Source: Methanocaldococcus lauensis
GTDB lineage: Archaea > AGJL01 > Methanococci > Methanococcales > Methanocaldococcaceae
Direction of reading: 5' to 3'
Assembly: GCF_902827225.1 (NCBI RefSeq)
Contig: NZ_LR792632.1
Location: forward strand, 763,030-827,029
Length of the DNA: 64,000 bases
Position 1 is the stretch's first letter, and every line of letters starts with the position of its first letter. Below the pieces are notes generated by a model. The model saw only the letters and a program-made list of their open reading frames with translations. It was not told the origin of the DNA and searched no databases. Positions 49,007 through 58,348 of the stretch are shown in pieces. A program made the translations under genes and the position numbers.

Positions 49007-49567
49007 ATGAGCCAACAGGCAAAAGATTTATTACAAAAAGTTAATGGAGAGTGGAGAAATATGGATAGAGTTATTCCTTTAATGAATGCAGTGGTAACAG
49101 GATACATTATTGCAGTTTCAAAAGTTTTAGGAAGAGGAGCTACAGCAATGAGTCAAATGCTTATTAAGGAAATTGGAGATGTAATTGCTGAGATGGTTGA
49201 CCAAATACTTGGTGATAAACAACTTAAATATAATGTTGAAAATAGAGCAGAGTTAATAAAATCTGCTTTACTTGAAATGGGTATCTGCAAAGATGTTGAG
49301 GTAATATCTGAAGGGAAAGAAAATGAAGAAACCCATATAATTAAAATTAAAGATTCTATATTCCTCCCAACACATATGGTTTTAGTTCATCAAGGTTATA
49401 AAGAGTTTCCATTAAGTCCAGAAGGGCTAATATGTGCCGCTATTGTAAGAAAAGTTTTAAGGACTAAAGAGGGAGGAAATGCTGAGGCACAAGTTAGAGT
49501 TAATACTAAACTTCCAACAGATGAAAAAACTTTAATTGTCGAAATTAAAGAAGTAAAAGCAAAATAA
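49007..49567 (+). CDS. Conserved hypothetical protein downstream of roadblock gene
   Basis: A 186-residue soluble protein with helical N-terminus (SQQAKDLLQKVNGEWRNMDRVIPLMNAVVTGYIIAVSKVLG) and a mixed C-terminal part (DSIFLPTHMVLVHQGYKEFPLSPEGLICAAIVRKVL). I do not recognise the family. Starts at 48977 (ATG), 48992 (TTG) and 49007 (ATG) are all in frame. GGAGGGAT at 48994-49001 supports 49007, while GGAGGTGGT at 48979-48987 would support 48992. It probably works with the roadblock protein encoded just before it. Confidence 0.68.
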   Translation: MSQQAKDLLQKVNGEWRNMDRVIPLMNAVVTGYIIAVSKVLGRGATAMSQMLIKEIGDVIAEMVDQILGDKQLKYNVENRAELIKSALLEMGICKDVEVISEGKENEETHIIKIKDSIFLPTHMVLVHQGYKEFPLSPEGLICAAIVRKVLRTKEGGNAEAQVRVNTKLPTDEKTLIVEIKEVKAK

Positions 49568-49751
49568 ATTAAAATTTAATTGTAGTCACTATTTTAATAA
49601 TCTATTAATTAATTTTTGTTCTTTTTATCATTTTATTTATAAACATAAATATACTAATTTATTATAATAACTAATATATAGAAAATATGGAAAATTTTAT
49701 GTTAAGTTTAAGATAACATAAAAAGAAAAAGTTTAATCTTTTGTGATGAGT

Positions 49752-50612
49752 ATGATAATTTTAAGAAACGAAATTTGCGATAAATTGGAAGATATTGTTA
49801 AAAATTTAAAGATAGTTAAGCATTGTATAGGATGTGAAGGGATAAATTTAGAAATTGAAAATCCTTATCATCATCCCTCTATAGAACTTACTCAAAAATG
49901 TAATTTGAACTGTATTTACTGTTATTCTAAGCATAAAAATATAAAGAGAGGTATTTATGGAAATTTAGAAAATGCAAAGGCGGTTACAATATCTCAATAC
50001 GGAGAGCCACTAATGGATTTGGAAGGAGTAAAAAAAGGTATTGAATTTTGTAAGGATTTGGATTTAAGAGTGGATTTGCAAACCAATGGAGTTTTATTAA
50101 ATGAAAAAATTATAGAGGAATTTAAAGATTTAGGTTTGGATATAATAATGATTAGTTTAAGTTCTTTTAATAGAGAAAAGTATAAATTATTAACTGGAAG
50201 GGATTACTTTTCCAAAGTTTTAGAGAATATAAAAATAGCCTCAAAGTATTTACATACAATTGTTAGAACTATATATATTCCAGGATTTAATGATAATGAT
50301 TTATTAAAATTATCTAAAGAACTTAACGGCTATGTAGATGAAATTATGGTACATCATCTAATTTTATACAAAGAAAATGAGAATTCCTTAAAAAATCTAA
50401 ATATAAACTTTGATGAGGTTGGTAAAATTAAAAATTTATTATTAATGGTAAATAAAATGCAAGAAAATTCCCCAAAAATTAATGTTACTATTAAAGGATG
50501 CTTATTAGTTCAATTAAAGGAAATGGATGGTTTTATATTAAACAATATAACTTATGATGTTTTTTCAGAAGTTCCAGATATTAAAAGGGAATATAAACCA
50601 TTACCGTGGTGA
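49752..50612 (+). CDS. Radical SAM protein
   Basis: A 286-residue radical SAM enzyme with the cluster motif CNLNCIYC (after SIELTQK), a GEP-like motif in ISQYGEPLMD and a 5'-strand VDLQTNGVLL. An extra CIGC pair precedes the core at about residue 26. The overall form is like PflA/NrdG-type activases and the Elp3-like small radical SAM group of methanogens. Function cannot be assigned. GTGATG just upstream supports the ATG at 49752. A DUF366 gene follows after 4 bases. Confidence 0.85.
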   Translation: MIILRNEICDKLEDIVKNLKIVKHCIGCEGINLEIENPYHHPSIELTQKCNLNCIYCYSKHKNIKRGIYGNLENAKAVTISQYGEPLMDLEGVKKGIEFCKDLDLRVDLQTNGVLLNEKIIEEFKDLGLDIIMISLSSFNREKYKLLTGRDYFSKVLENIKIASKYLHTIVRTIYIPGFNDNDLLKLSKELNGYVDEIMVHHLILYKENENSLKNLNINFDEVGKIKNLLLMVNKMQENSPKINVTIKGCLLVQLKEMDGFILNNITYDVFSEVPDIKREYKPLPW

Positions 50613-50616
50613 TTTT

Positions 50617-51222
50617 ATGAACTTTGAGATTTTTGATACTGATTATATAACAATAATTTTTGTTAAAGATAAACTAAATTATACTGGAAGAGAGATAGAG
50701 CCGTTATGGGCTTTTAAAGTTTTTAATGTTCAAAAAGATAACATAGTTGTTTTTAGAGGTAAAATGGAAGTTCCAATTGATAATATGAAGGATTTGAAAG
50801 ACATAAAAAGAGAAAAAGATATAGATATACCAATAAAATCTGATGATGCCATAAATTTTGTTATAGAGCATTTTGATAACATAGATTTAAAGACAATATA
50901 TTTAAGGCAGAGATTGTTAGTTTGCATAACTAAAGAAATTATTGAAGATAATTGTAATTTAAAACTAAGGAGAGATGGGGATGATTTATACTATAATAAC
51001 AAAAAACTGTCTGTATGTATTGCCTGTAAAGGAATTGTTTCTTCAAAGATACACTTAGGAATTAATGTAAAATCAAAAGGAGCAAAACATATAGAAATTA
51101 TAGGATTGGAATATTTGGGAATAAAGGATATTGATAAAATTATGAAAGATATAGCAATTAAATATGCTGAGGAAATAAATAAAATAGAAAAAGATATTAG
51201 AAAGACACTTCCATTATATTAA
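50617..51222 (+). CDS. DUF366 family protein
   Basis: A 201-residue protein of the archaeal DUF366 family. Visible features: LNYTGREIEPLWAFKVFNV near the N-terminus, LRQRLLVCITKEII in the centre and KLSVCIACKGIVSSKIHLGINVKSKGAKH. The frame is open from 50554, but a perfect GGTGAT at 50608-50613 puts the start at 50617. It is co-directional with the radical SAM gene, 4 bases away, suggesting a shared function. It converges with pepQ, whose stop is 2 bases away. Confidence 0.82.
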   Translation: MNFEIFDTDYITIIFVKDKLNYTGREIEPLWAFKVFNVQKDNIVVFRGKMEVPIDNMKDLKDIKREKDIDIPIKSDDAINFVIEHFDNIDLKTIYLRQRLLVCITKEIIEDNCNLKLRRDGDDLYYNNKKLSVCIACKGIVSSKIHLGINVKSKGAKHIEIIGLEYLGIKDIDKIMKDIAIKYAEEINKIEKDIRKTLPLY

Positions 51223-51223
51223 A

Positions 51224-52243
51224 TTAATATTCTGGAATTTTTGCCTTACTTAATTTTTCAAATCCATTTTTTTTAATTAAATATAAATCCTCAATTCTTA
51301 TACCAAATTTATTTTTTAAATATAAACCTGGCTCAATAGTTATTATCATTCCCTCTTTTAAAATAACATCTTCATTATCTTTTAATTTGTTCGATAATCT
51401 TGGCTCCTCATGAACCTCTAAACCAACACCATGTCCCAAAGAGTGAATAAATAACTTTTCATAATCTCCTAAGAACTCTTTAACTATACTATCAAGTTGT
51501 TTAGCAGTAATTCCTTCTTTTAAATATTCTTCAGCAACTTTTTTTGCTTCATAAACTAAGTTGTAGATTTTTTTCATTTCTTCATCATCTTTTAATAAAA
51601 ATGTTCTTGTTATGTCTGAACAATATCCTTCAAAAACAGCTCCAATGTCAATTAATAAAATATCCTCTATTTTATCTTTTGTAGGTAAAGCATGAGGGAA
51701 AGATGTCTTTTTACCAGAGACTACAATAGAATCAAATGCTGGCTTTATTGAACCATTTTTTTTCATAATATATTCTATCTCAGCCGCTAATTCATATTCA
51801 TTTAAATCTTTAACATCATCTAAATTATTTAAAACCCAATTCATTGCCTTATCACTAATTTCAGCGGCTTTTTTAATTAATTCTATTTCATCTTTATCTT
51901 TAATCATTCTCATCTCTTTAATTTTGTTGGATATTATTTTATATTCTTTATCAATATATTTTAAATAACTAATTGATAGTTCTCTCTCAACTCCATCACA
52001 TCCTTTAAATATTTCTTCCCAGCTTTTAAACTCTCTAATTTCTAAAAAATTAAAATTCTCTTCAGCATAATCTTTATCAAGTTTTCCAACATATAGATAA
52101 GGTTGTTCTTCAAAAACTAATACAGAAAAACTCATAAAATATTTTCCTAAAAAATAATTTATATTTTCCTTCTTTAATATCACCGCCTTTTTTATATTTT
52201 CACTTTCCATATATTTTAAGAATCTTTCAATTCTACTATTCAT
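51224..52243 (-). CDS. pepQ: Xaa-Pro dipeptidase / aminopeptidase P family
   Basis: A 339-residue M24 metallopeptidase. An N-terminal creatinase-like domain covers about residues 1-120; the pita-bread domain holds the five metal ligands: DIGAVFEGYCSDITRTF (two Asp), HSLGHGVGLEVHEEP (His), and IEPGLY and RIED (two Glu). It removes or cleaves dipeptides with proline at the second position. GGTGAT is 4 bases before the ATG at 52243. It is divergent from the chorismate-lyase-like gene, with only 28 bases between the starts. Confidence 0.92.
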   Translation of the reverse strand: MNSRIERFLKYMESENIKKAVILKKENINYFLGKYFMSFSVLVFEEQPYLYVGKLDKDYAEENFNFLEIREFKSWEEIFKGCDGVERELSISYLKYIDKEYKIISNKIKEMRMIKDKDEIELIKKAAEISDKAMNWVLNNLDDVKDLNEYELAAEIEYIMKKNGSIKPAFDSIVVSGKKTSFPHALPTKDKIEDILLIDIGAVFEGYCSDITRTFLLKDDEEMKKIYNLVYEAKKVAEEYLKEGITAKQLDSIVKEFLGDYEKLFIHSLGHGVGLEVHEEPRLSNKLKDNEDVILKEGMIITIEPGLYLKNKFGIRIEDLYLIKKNGFEKLSKAKIPEY

Positions 52244-52271
52244 TATTATCACCAAAAGTAGTTGTGATATT

Positions 52272-52778
52272 ATGATTATTTATAAAGAAATATCAAAACT
52301 AAATAAAAAATTTCCTTTGTTGAATGAAGAAAAAATACTCTTAGGAACTGATGGAAGTGTAACAAATATCTTAGAAATTTTATTTGAAGAAGTTTGTAAA
52401 GTAGAAACAATAAATCAAAAAATTGTCAATAATACAAATTATAGGGAGGTTATTCTTAAAGTTAATGAGACACCATTAGTTTATGCTATTTCAAAAACTC
52501 CTTTTAAAAATATTGAAGAGGAAAATCTTAGAGAAGAAATAAAAAAAGATTTATTGTCAGCAGATATTCCAATAGGAAAAATTATAAGAAAACACAACTT
52601 AGAAACAAGGAGGGAGATTAAATACATAGGCATTGCAGAGCTTGACGATAGATTAAAATCACTACTAAAAACCAAACATAATAAATTACCAAAAAGAACA
52701 TATAATATAATATACAAAAATAAAATATTGATGGAAATCACTGAAATATTTGCTATTAGAGGAAAATTAGTAGATTAA
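52272..52778 (+). CDS. DUF98 / chorismate lyase-like protein
   Basis: A 168-residue protein of the DUF98 family, which shares the chorismate lyase/UTRA fold. Recognisable: LLGTDGSVTNILEILF near the N-terminus, PIGKIIRKHNLETRREIKYIG in the centre and RTYNIIYKNKILMEITEIFA at the end. In methanogens a chorismate lyase is needed to make 4-hydroxybenzoate, the precursor of methanopterin; a role there is plausible for this gene. The last 12 codons are repeated downstream as a fragment. Confidence 0.82.
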   Translation: MIIYKEISKLNKKFPLLNEEKILLGTDGSVTNILEILFEEVCKVETINQKIVNNTNYREVILKVNETPLVYAISKTPFKNIEEENLREEIKKDLLSADIPIGKIIRKHNLETRREIKYIGIAELDDRLKSLLKTKHNKLPKRTYNIIYKNKILMEITEIFAIRGKLVD

Positions 52779-52781
52779 GAG

Positions 52782-52890
52782 GCGTTGCTTCCATAAGGAA
52801 GCAATGCATCAATTTTGATGAAACTTTATTAAAGTTTCTTACAGAACTTTTTGCTATTAGGGATAAATTAGTGTATTAAGTAGCATTGCA
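52782..52890 (+). repeat. Hairpin and duplicated 3' end of the DUF98 gene
   Basis: An 8-bp stem TTGCTTCC/GGAAGCAA (52785-52792 and 52797-52804), extendable to 11 pairs, follows the stop codon. Then TTGCTATTAG...TAAATTAGT..ATTAAG at 52850-52880 repeats the gene end at 52750-52777: codons TEIFAIRGKLVD of the gene against TELFAIRDKLVY here, each followed by TAA. The fragment has no start, so it looks like a relic of a second copy. Confidence 0.7.
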
Positions 52891-52930
52891 TTTGTAATTT
52901 TTAATTTCTTTAAGAATTGTTGGTGGAACT

Positions 52931-53932
52931 ATGAGAGAGGCTATGTTTTATGAGAAATTAGATGATAATAAAGTTAGATGCAACTTATGTCCAAGACATT
53001 GTATAATTAATAATGGAAAAAGAGGATTTTGTTGGAATAAACAAAATATAAATGGAATTTTGTATGCTATTGGTTATGGGAAAGTTTGTTCTTTGGCAAT
53101 AGACCCGATAGAAAAAAAGCCATTATTCCATTTCTATCCAACAACTCAAGTGGTTTCTTTAGCTATTGGAGGCTGTAATTTTAGATGCTTACACTGTCAA
53201 AATTGGACAATTTCCCAATTTCCACCTGATGAAATTCCTTATAGAGAAATGACACCAGAAGAAATAGTTGAGATTGCTATAAAATACAACTGTCCAGGAA
53301 TTTCTTATACATATACGGAGCCAACAGTTTATTATGAATTTATGTATGACACTTCAGTTATAGCAAAAGAATATAACTTATTCAATGTCATGATTACCAA
53401 CGGATACATAGAGAAAGAACCATTAAAGGCTTTGCCAGTAGATGCTATGAACATAGATATTAAAGGAAATGCTGATTTTTATAAAAAAGTTTGTAAGGCA
53501 ACATTAGAACCAGTATTAGAAACCTGCAAATTAGCAAAAAAATTAGGAATACATGTAGAAGTAACGAATTTAATAGTTCCAGGTTATAATGACAATATAG
53601 ACGATTTATTATTTATAATACACTTTGTAAGAGATGAATTAGGAAGAGAAACTCCACTACACTTTTCAAGATTTCATCCTGATTATAAATTAACAGATGT
53701 CCCTCCAACACCAATAGAAACCTTAGAGATGGCAAGAAATTTAGCTATTGAAGAAGGATTAAAGTATGTTTATATTGGAAATGTCCCTGGGCATGAGGGA
53801 GAAAATACTTATTGCCCAAATTGTGGAGCTTTGCTAATAGAAAGATATATATTTAACGCTAAAATAGTTAATTTAGATGTAGAAACAAAAAGATGCAAAG
53901 TCTGTGGAGAAAAAATTGATATAATTTTATAA
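52931..53932 (+). CDS. AmmeMemoRadiSam-type radical SAM enzyme
   Basis: A 333-residue radical SAM protein with an N-terminal cysteine section (CNLCPRHCIINNGKRGFC), the cluster motif CNFRCLHC in GGCNFRCLHCQNWTISQ and a C-terminal zinc ribbon (CPNCG and CKVCG). It belongs to the PflA-like group often found with AMMECR1 and MEMO proteins. The reaction has not been settled for this group. TGGTGGAACT precedes the ATG. AMMECR1 and MEMO genes are not next to it here. Confidence 0.9.
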   Translation: MREAMFYEKLDDNKVRCNLCPRHCIINNGKRGFCWNKQNINGILYAIGYGKVCSLAIDPIEKKPLFHFYPTTQVVSLAIGGCNFRCLHCQNWTISQFPPDEIPYREMTPEEIVEIAIKYNCPGISYTYTEPTVYYEFMYDTSVIAKEYNLFNVMITNGYIEKEPLKALPVDAMNIDIKGNADFYKKVCKATLEPVLETCKLAKKLGIHVEVTNLIVPGYNDNIDDLLFIIHFVRDELGRETPLHFSRFHPDYKLTDVPPTPIETLEMARNLAIEEGLKYVYIGNVPGHEGENTYCPNCGALLIERYIFNAKIVNLDVETKRCKVCGEKIDIIL

Positions 53933-53948
53933 AATAATTTTTATAAAA

Positions 53949-54974
<1,026 letters not shown>

Positions 54975-55203
54975 TTATTAACAATTATTATATTATTACT
55001 TAATGATAGTAATTAAGTTTTCTATTTACCTCAAATCGAAAAATATTTATAGATGTAAAAATTTTTAATATGGGATATTAAATTTTCTAAAAATTTTGTA
55101 AAAATATTTCATTAACTATTTATATTAACTGTAAAATTAAAAAAATTAGAGAAGAAATAAATTTATAACAAACTAATAATTATAATAATTTACGGTGATT
55201 ATT

Positions 55204-57111
55204 ATGAACCTTGAAGAAAGAAAAAAAATGGAAACTAAATCGATTGATGAACTAAATCTTATAGGGAAAAAAGTTTGTGTTGATACTTGTGTGGTTATTG
55301 ATGGAAGAATTACTGAATTAATTGATAGAGGTAAACTCAAAGATGCTATAATAATAATCCCTGAGGCTGTTGTTTCTGAATTAGAATATCAGGCAAATAT
55401 GGGTAGAGAAATTGGATATAGAGGAATAGAAGAGTTAAGAAAGCTTATAGAAAAAGCCCGTGAGCATAATATAAAAGTTGAGTATGTTGGAGAGAGACCT
55501 ACAAGAGAGGAGATATTTTTAGCAAAAAGTGGAGAAATTGATGCAATAATTAGAAAAGTGGCTAAAGAGACAAATTCTATATTATTAACAAGTGATTGGA
55601 TTCAATACAACTTAGCTAAAGCCCAGGGAATTGAAGCATATTTCTTAGAAACCTTAGAGGAAGAAGTTGAACTTGTGTTAGATAAATACTTTGATGACGA
55701 AACAATGTCAGTTCATTTAAAAGAAGGTTGTCTTCCTTATGCTAAAAAAGGAAAGCCTGGAGAAGTTAAATTAGTTCCTATTGGTGATAAGGAATTAACC
55801 AAGGAAGAGATGGAAGATATTATAGATAATATCATAAAATACGCTGAACAAAACAATGGATTTTTTGAAATTCAAAGAAAAGGGGCTACTGTAATCCAAT
55901 TAGGAAATTTAAGAATTTCCATAGCAAGACCTCCATTTTCTGAAGCATTGGAAGTTACTGCAGTAAGACCAATAGTTAAGGCATCATTAGAAGATTATGA
56001 ACTGTCAGAAAAACTATTACAAAGATTAAAAGAAAGAGCAGAAGGAATCTTTGTCTCTGGACCTCCTGGAAGTGGAAAATCTACATTTGTAGCGGCATTG
56101 GCAGAATTTTATAGACAGCAAGGAAAAATTGTTAAAACAATGGAAAGTCCAAGAGATCTGCAAGTTAGTAAGGAGATTACTCAATATGCACCATTAGAGG
56201 GCGATATGGAAAAAACTTGCGACATCTTACTGTTAGTTAGACCAGATTATACAATCTATGATGAGGTTAGAAAAACCAGAGATTTTGAAATTTTTGCAGA
56301 TATGAGAATGGCTGGAGTTGGAATGGTTGGAGTAGTTCATGCCTCAAAACCAATAGATGCTATTCAAAGATTAATTGGAAGGGTAGAACTTGGAGTTATT
56401 CCTCAAGTTGTAGATACTGTAATATTTATAAAAGATGGTAAGATTCAGAAAGTTTATGAAATTGACTTTACAGTTAAAGTTCCTTATGGAATGGTTGAGG
56501 AAGATTTAGCAAGACCAGTAATTGAAGTTAAAGATTTTGAAACTGGTAAGGTTGAATATGAGATTTACACTTACGGAGAACAAGTCGTAGTTATGCCAAT
56601 TAAAGAGGAAGATACAAAGAAATCTCCAATCTATGGATATGCTGAGGAGAGATTAGAGGAAATTTTAAAAAAACTTCTACCAAGAAAAGCTAAACCAATG
56701 GTAAAGGTTACAGGAGATAACTCAATAGATTTAATTGTTCCAGAGAAATATGTTGGGGCTATAATAGGAAAAGGAGGAAAAGAAATTTCTAAGTTAGAGG
56801 ATATGTTAGGTTTAAAGATTTCAGTTAAAGAAAAAGAGGCTGAAGAAAAAAAGGATATGGAAAAAATATATAGAAAGTATGAATTTGTAAATGAACTTGA
56901 ATCTACAAAGATTTATGAGACAGATAAATATGTTGTTGTTGATGTTGGAGAAGATTACGCTGGAGAGAATATAAGGATATATATTGATGGAAAACTACTA
57001 ACAACTGTAACTGTTAGAAATGATGGAACAGTTAGGATAAACAAAAAAACTAAAGTAGGTAAAGAAATTTTAGATGCAATGATAGAAGGAAAAGATATTT
57101 ATGTTGAGTAA
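55204..57111 (+). CDS. PIN-ATPase-KH multidomain protein
   Basis: A 635-residue protein. Residues about 20-150 are a PIN nuclease-like domain (VDTCVVIDGRI and SGEIDAIIRK), 260-430 a PilT/VirB11-like ATPase (Walker A SGPPGSGKST, later DYTIYDEVRKTRDFEIFADMRMAGVGMVGVVHA), 500-550 a KH RNA-binding domain (VPEKYVGAIIGKGGKEISKLE) and the end is TRAM/OB-like. The family is universal in archaea and may remodel or cleave RNA at the ribosome, but no activity is certain. GGTGAT at 55194-55199 fixes the ATG at 55204. Confidence 0.92.
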   Translation: MNLEERKKMETKSIDELNLIGKKVCVDTCVVIDGRITELIDRGKLKDAIIIIPEAVVSELEYQANMGREIGYRGIEELRKLIEKAREHNIKVEYVGERPTREEIFLAKSGEIDAIIRKVAKETNSILLTSDWIQYNLAKAQGIEAYFLETLEEEVELVLDKYFDDETMSVHLKEGCLPYAKKGKPGEVKLVPIGDKELTKEEMEDIIDNIIKYAEQNNGFFEIQRKGATVIQLGNLRISIARPPFSEALEVTAVRPIVKASLEDYELSEKLLQRLKERAEGIFVSGPPGSGKSTFVAALAEFYRQQGKIVKTMESPRDLQVSKEITQYAPLEGDMEKTCDILLLVRPDYTIYDEVRKTRDFEIFADMRMAGVGMVGVVHASKPIDAIQRLIGRVELGVIPQVVDTVIFIKDGKIQKVYEIDFTVKVPYGMVEEDLARPVIEVKDFETGKVEYEIYTYGEQVVVMPIKEEDTKKSPIYGYAEERLEEILKKLLPRKAKPMVKVTGDNSIDLIVPEKYVGAIIGKGGKEISKLEDMLGLKISVKEKEAEEKKDMEKIYRKYEFVNELESTKIYETDKYVVVDVGEDYAGENIRIYIDGKLLTTVTVRNDGTVRINKKTKVGKEILDAMIEGKDIYVE

Positions 57112-57128
57112 GATCTAAATAATTTAAT

Positions 57129-58034
57129 TTATTTTCTAAACCAAAGAGGAATTGTAGATATTAAAAATAAAGATATTAAAAAAACAGCTTTAGGTATTGG
57201 AGCTTTTGTGTTATTGTTTTTGTATAATGATTCCATCATTTTTTTAAGATTTTTTGGAGCTTCACCTTTATGTAACTGAATAGTACTTCCTTGTAGCTTT
57301 CCATTTATGCCATTTATTATATCTTTAGTATCATTAATTAATGGAGCAAAAAATATGCATCCTGATTTTTTTAACTCATCTAAAGTCATTTCTCCATTAT
57401 ACAATTTTTTAATTTCATCTTCTGTTAAACTTCTATTAAATATGCCCACTCCTGATACAATTATATTAGAACCCCAATATCCTTTCCATGGTCTATTAGC
57501 AATATATAACGGACTATTCTTATATTGATTAGAGCAAGTAACTAATGAGCCATCGGGTAATCGTGTATTACCATGCCAGATATAGTCAAATTTAGGATTT
57601 TTTTCATCATAAACTAATTCTCCATTCTTATATATCTTAACTTCTCCATTCTCATAAGTTAATGCAATATGTTGATACTCATTAGTATCTAACTGTACAT
57701 TAGTTGTAATCCATGCCCAACTATCTGATTTACCATCTCCATCTTTATCTATTGAAATTGCATATTTTAGTTTATTATCTTTAGTTAGTGCAATTTCATA
57801 AGTAGTTTCTTTGTTAAGTATTATATCATAATTAGTAGTTTGACTACCAGTAGGTTTTATCCAAAAAGATGTTGTAAATTCTGAATTACCATTCATAGAT
57901 AGTTTGCTATTATTCTTATCTCCACCATTAAATATTAATTTGCTATAATCACCATAATTTTCTACATCACCATAAATAAAAGTTAATAAGCATAGAATAA
58001 TTGTAAGAAATACTATTTTAAAGGATATTTTCAT
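57129..58034 (-). CDS. Surface protein with LamG-like domain and C-terminal anchor
   Basis: A 301-residue protein with signal peptide (residues 1-22), a concanavalin-like LamG/jellyroll domain (about residues 30-225: STTSFWIKP-like FTTSFWIKPTG, EYQHIALTYENGEVKIYKNGELV, VSGVGIFNRSLTEDEIKKLYNGE) and a C-terminal hydrophobic helix ending in a basic tail (residues about 282-301). LamG domains bind glycans or proteins, and the anchor keeps it on the outer face. A calcium-like loop DKDGDGKSDSW is inside the domain. It stands alone between two conserved genes, so it may be strain-variable. AAGGTGAAAAC precedes the ATG. Confidence 0.85.
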   Translation of the reverse strand: MKISFKIVFLTIILCLLTFIYGDVENYGDYSKLIFNGGDKNNSKLSMNGNSEFTTSFWIKPTGSQTTNYDIILNKETTYEIALTKDNKLKYAISIDKDGDGKSDSWAWITTNVQLDTNEYQHIALTYENGEVKIYKNGELVYDEKNPKFDYIWHGNTRLPDGSLVTCSNQYKNSPLYIANRPWKGYWGSNIIVSGVGIFNRSLTEDEIKKLYNGEMTLDELKKSGCIFFAPLINDTKDIINGINGKLQGSTIQLHKGEAPKNLKKMMESLYKNNNTKAPIPKAVFLISLFLISTIPLWFRK

Positions 58035-58348
58035 GTTTTCACCTTATAATAATATAATATATACTATAGCTATAAATATGTAAATCTTACTATTCAGGAT
58101 CTATAATATCTTCTTTTGAATTAATTAATCCCTTTATACAATGTAGAGTTCATAACAATTCTTATAAAAGTTATGTTGATTTACAATAAATTGTGACTAA
58201 AAATCTCTGCTTTAGGGTGGGATATCATCATATTCATATGCATCCACTTAAATCTAATTTATTAATTTAAATTTATAGATTATAGATAAAATAAAAAATA
58301 AAAATTTAGAAAATTTAAAAATTAAAAAAAGTTATTTATTCGGAAGAG
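58035..58348. other. Intergenic region between LamG gene and thermosome
   Basis: A 314-base A+T-rich stretch. It contains CTCTGCTTTAGGGTGG (58205-58220), which matches on the opposite strand the sequence at 63604-63619 in 15 of 16 bases, and a nearby ATATCATCATATTCATATGCATCCAC. These G-containing words stand out against the background and may be remains of a mobile element or small RNA. No gene is visible. Confidence 0.45.

Noticed and set aside
58035..58348. tRNA gene in the gap before the thermosome
   Set aside because: No GTTCRA-type T arm or acceptor stem could be found here, and none elsewhere in the window.
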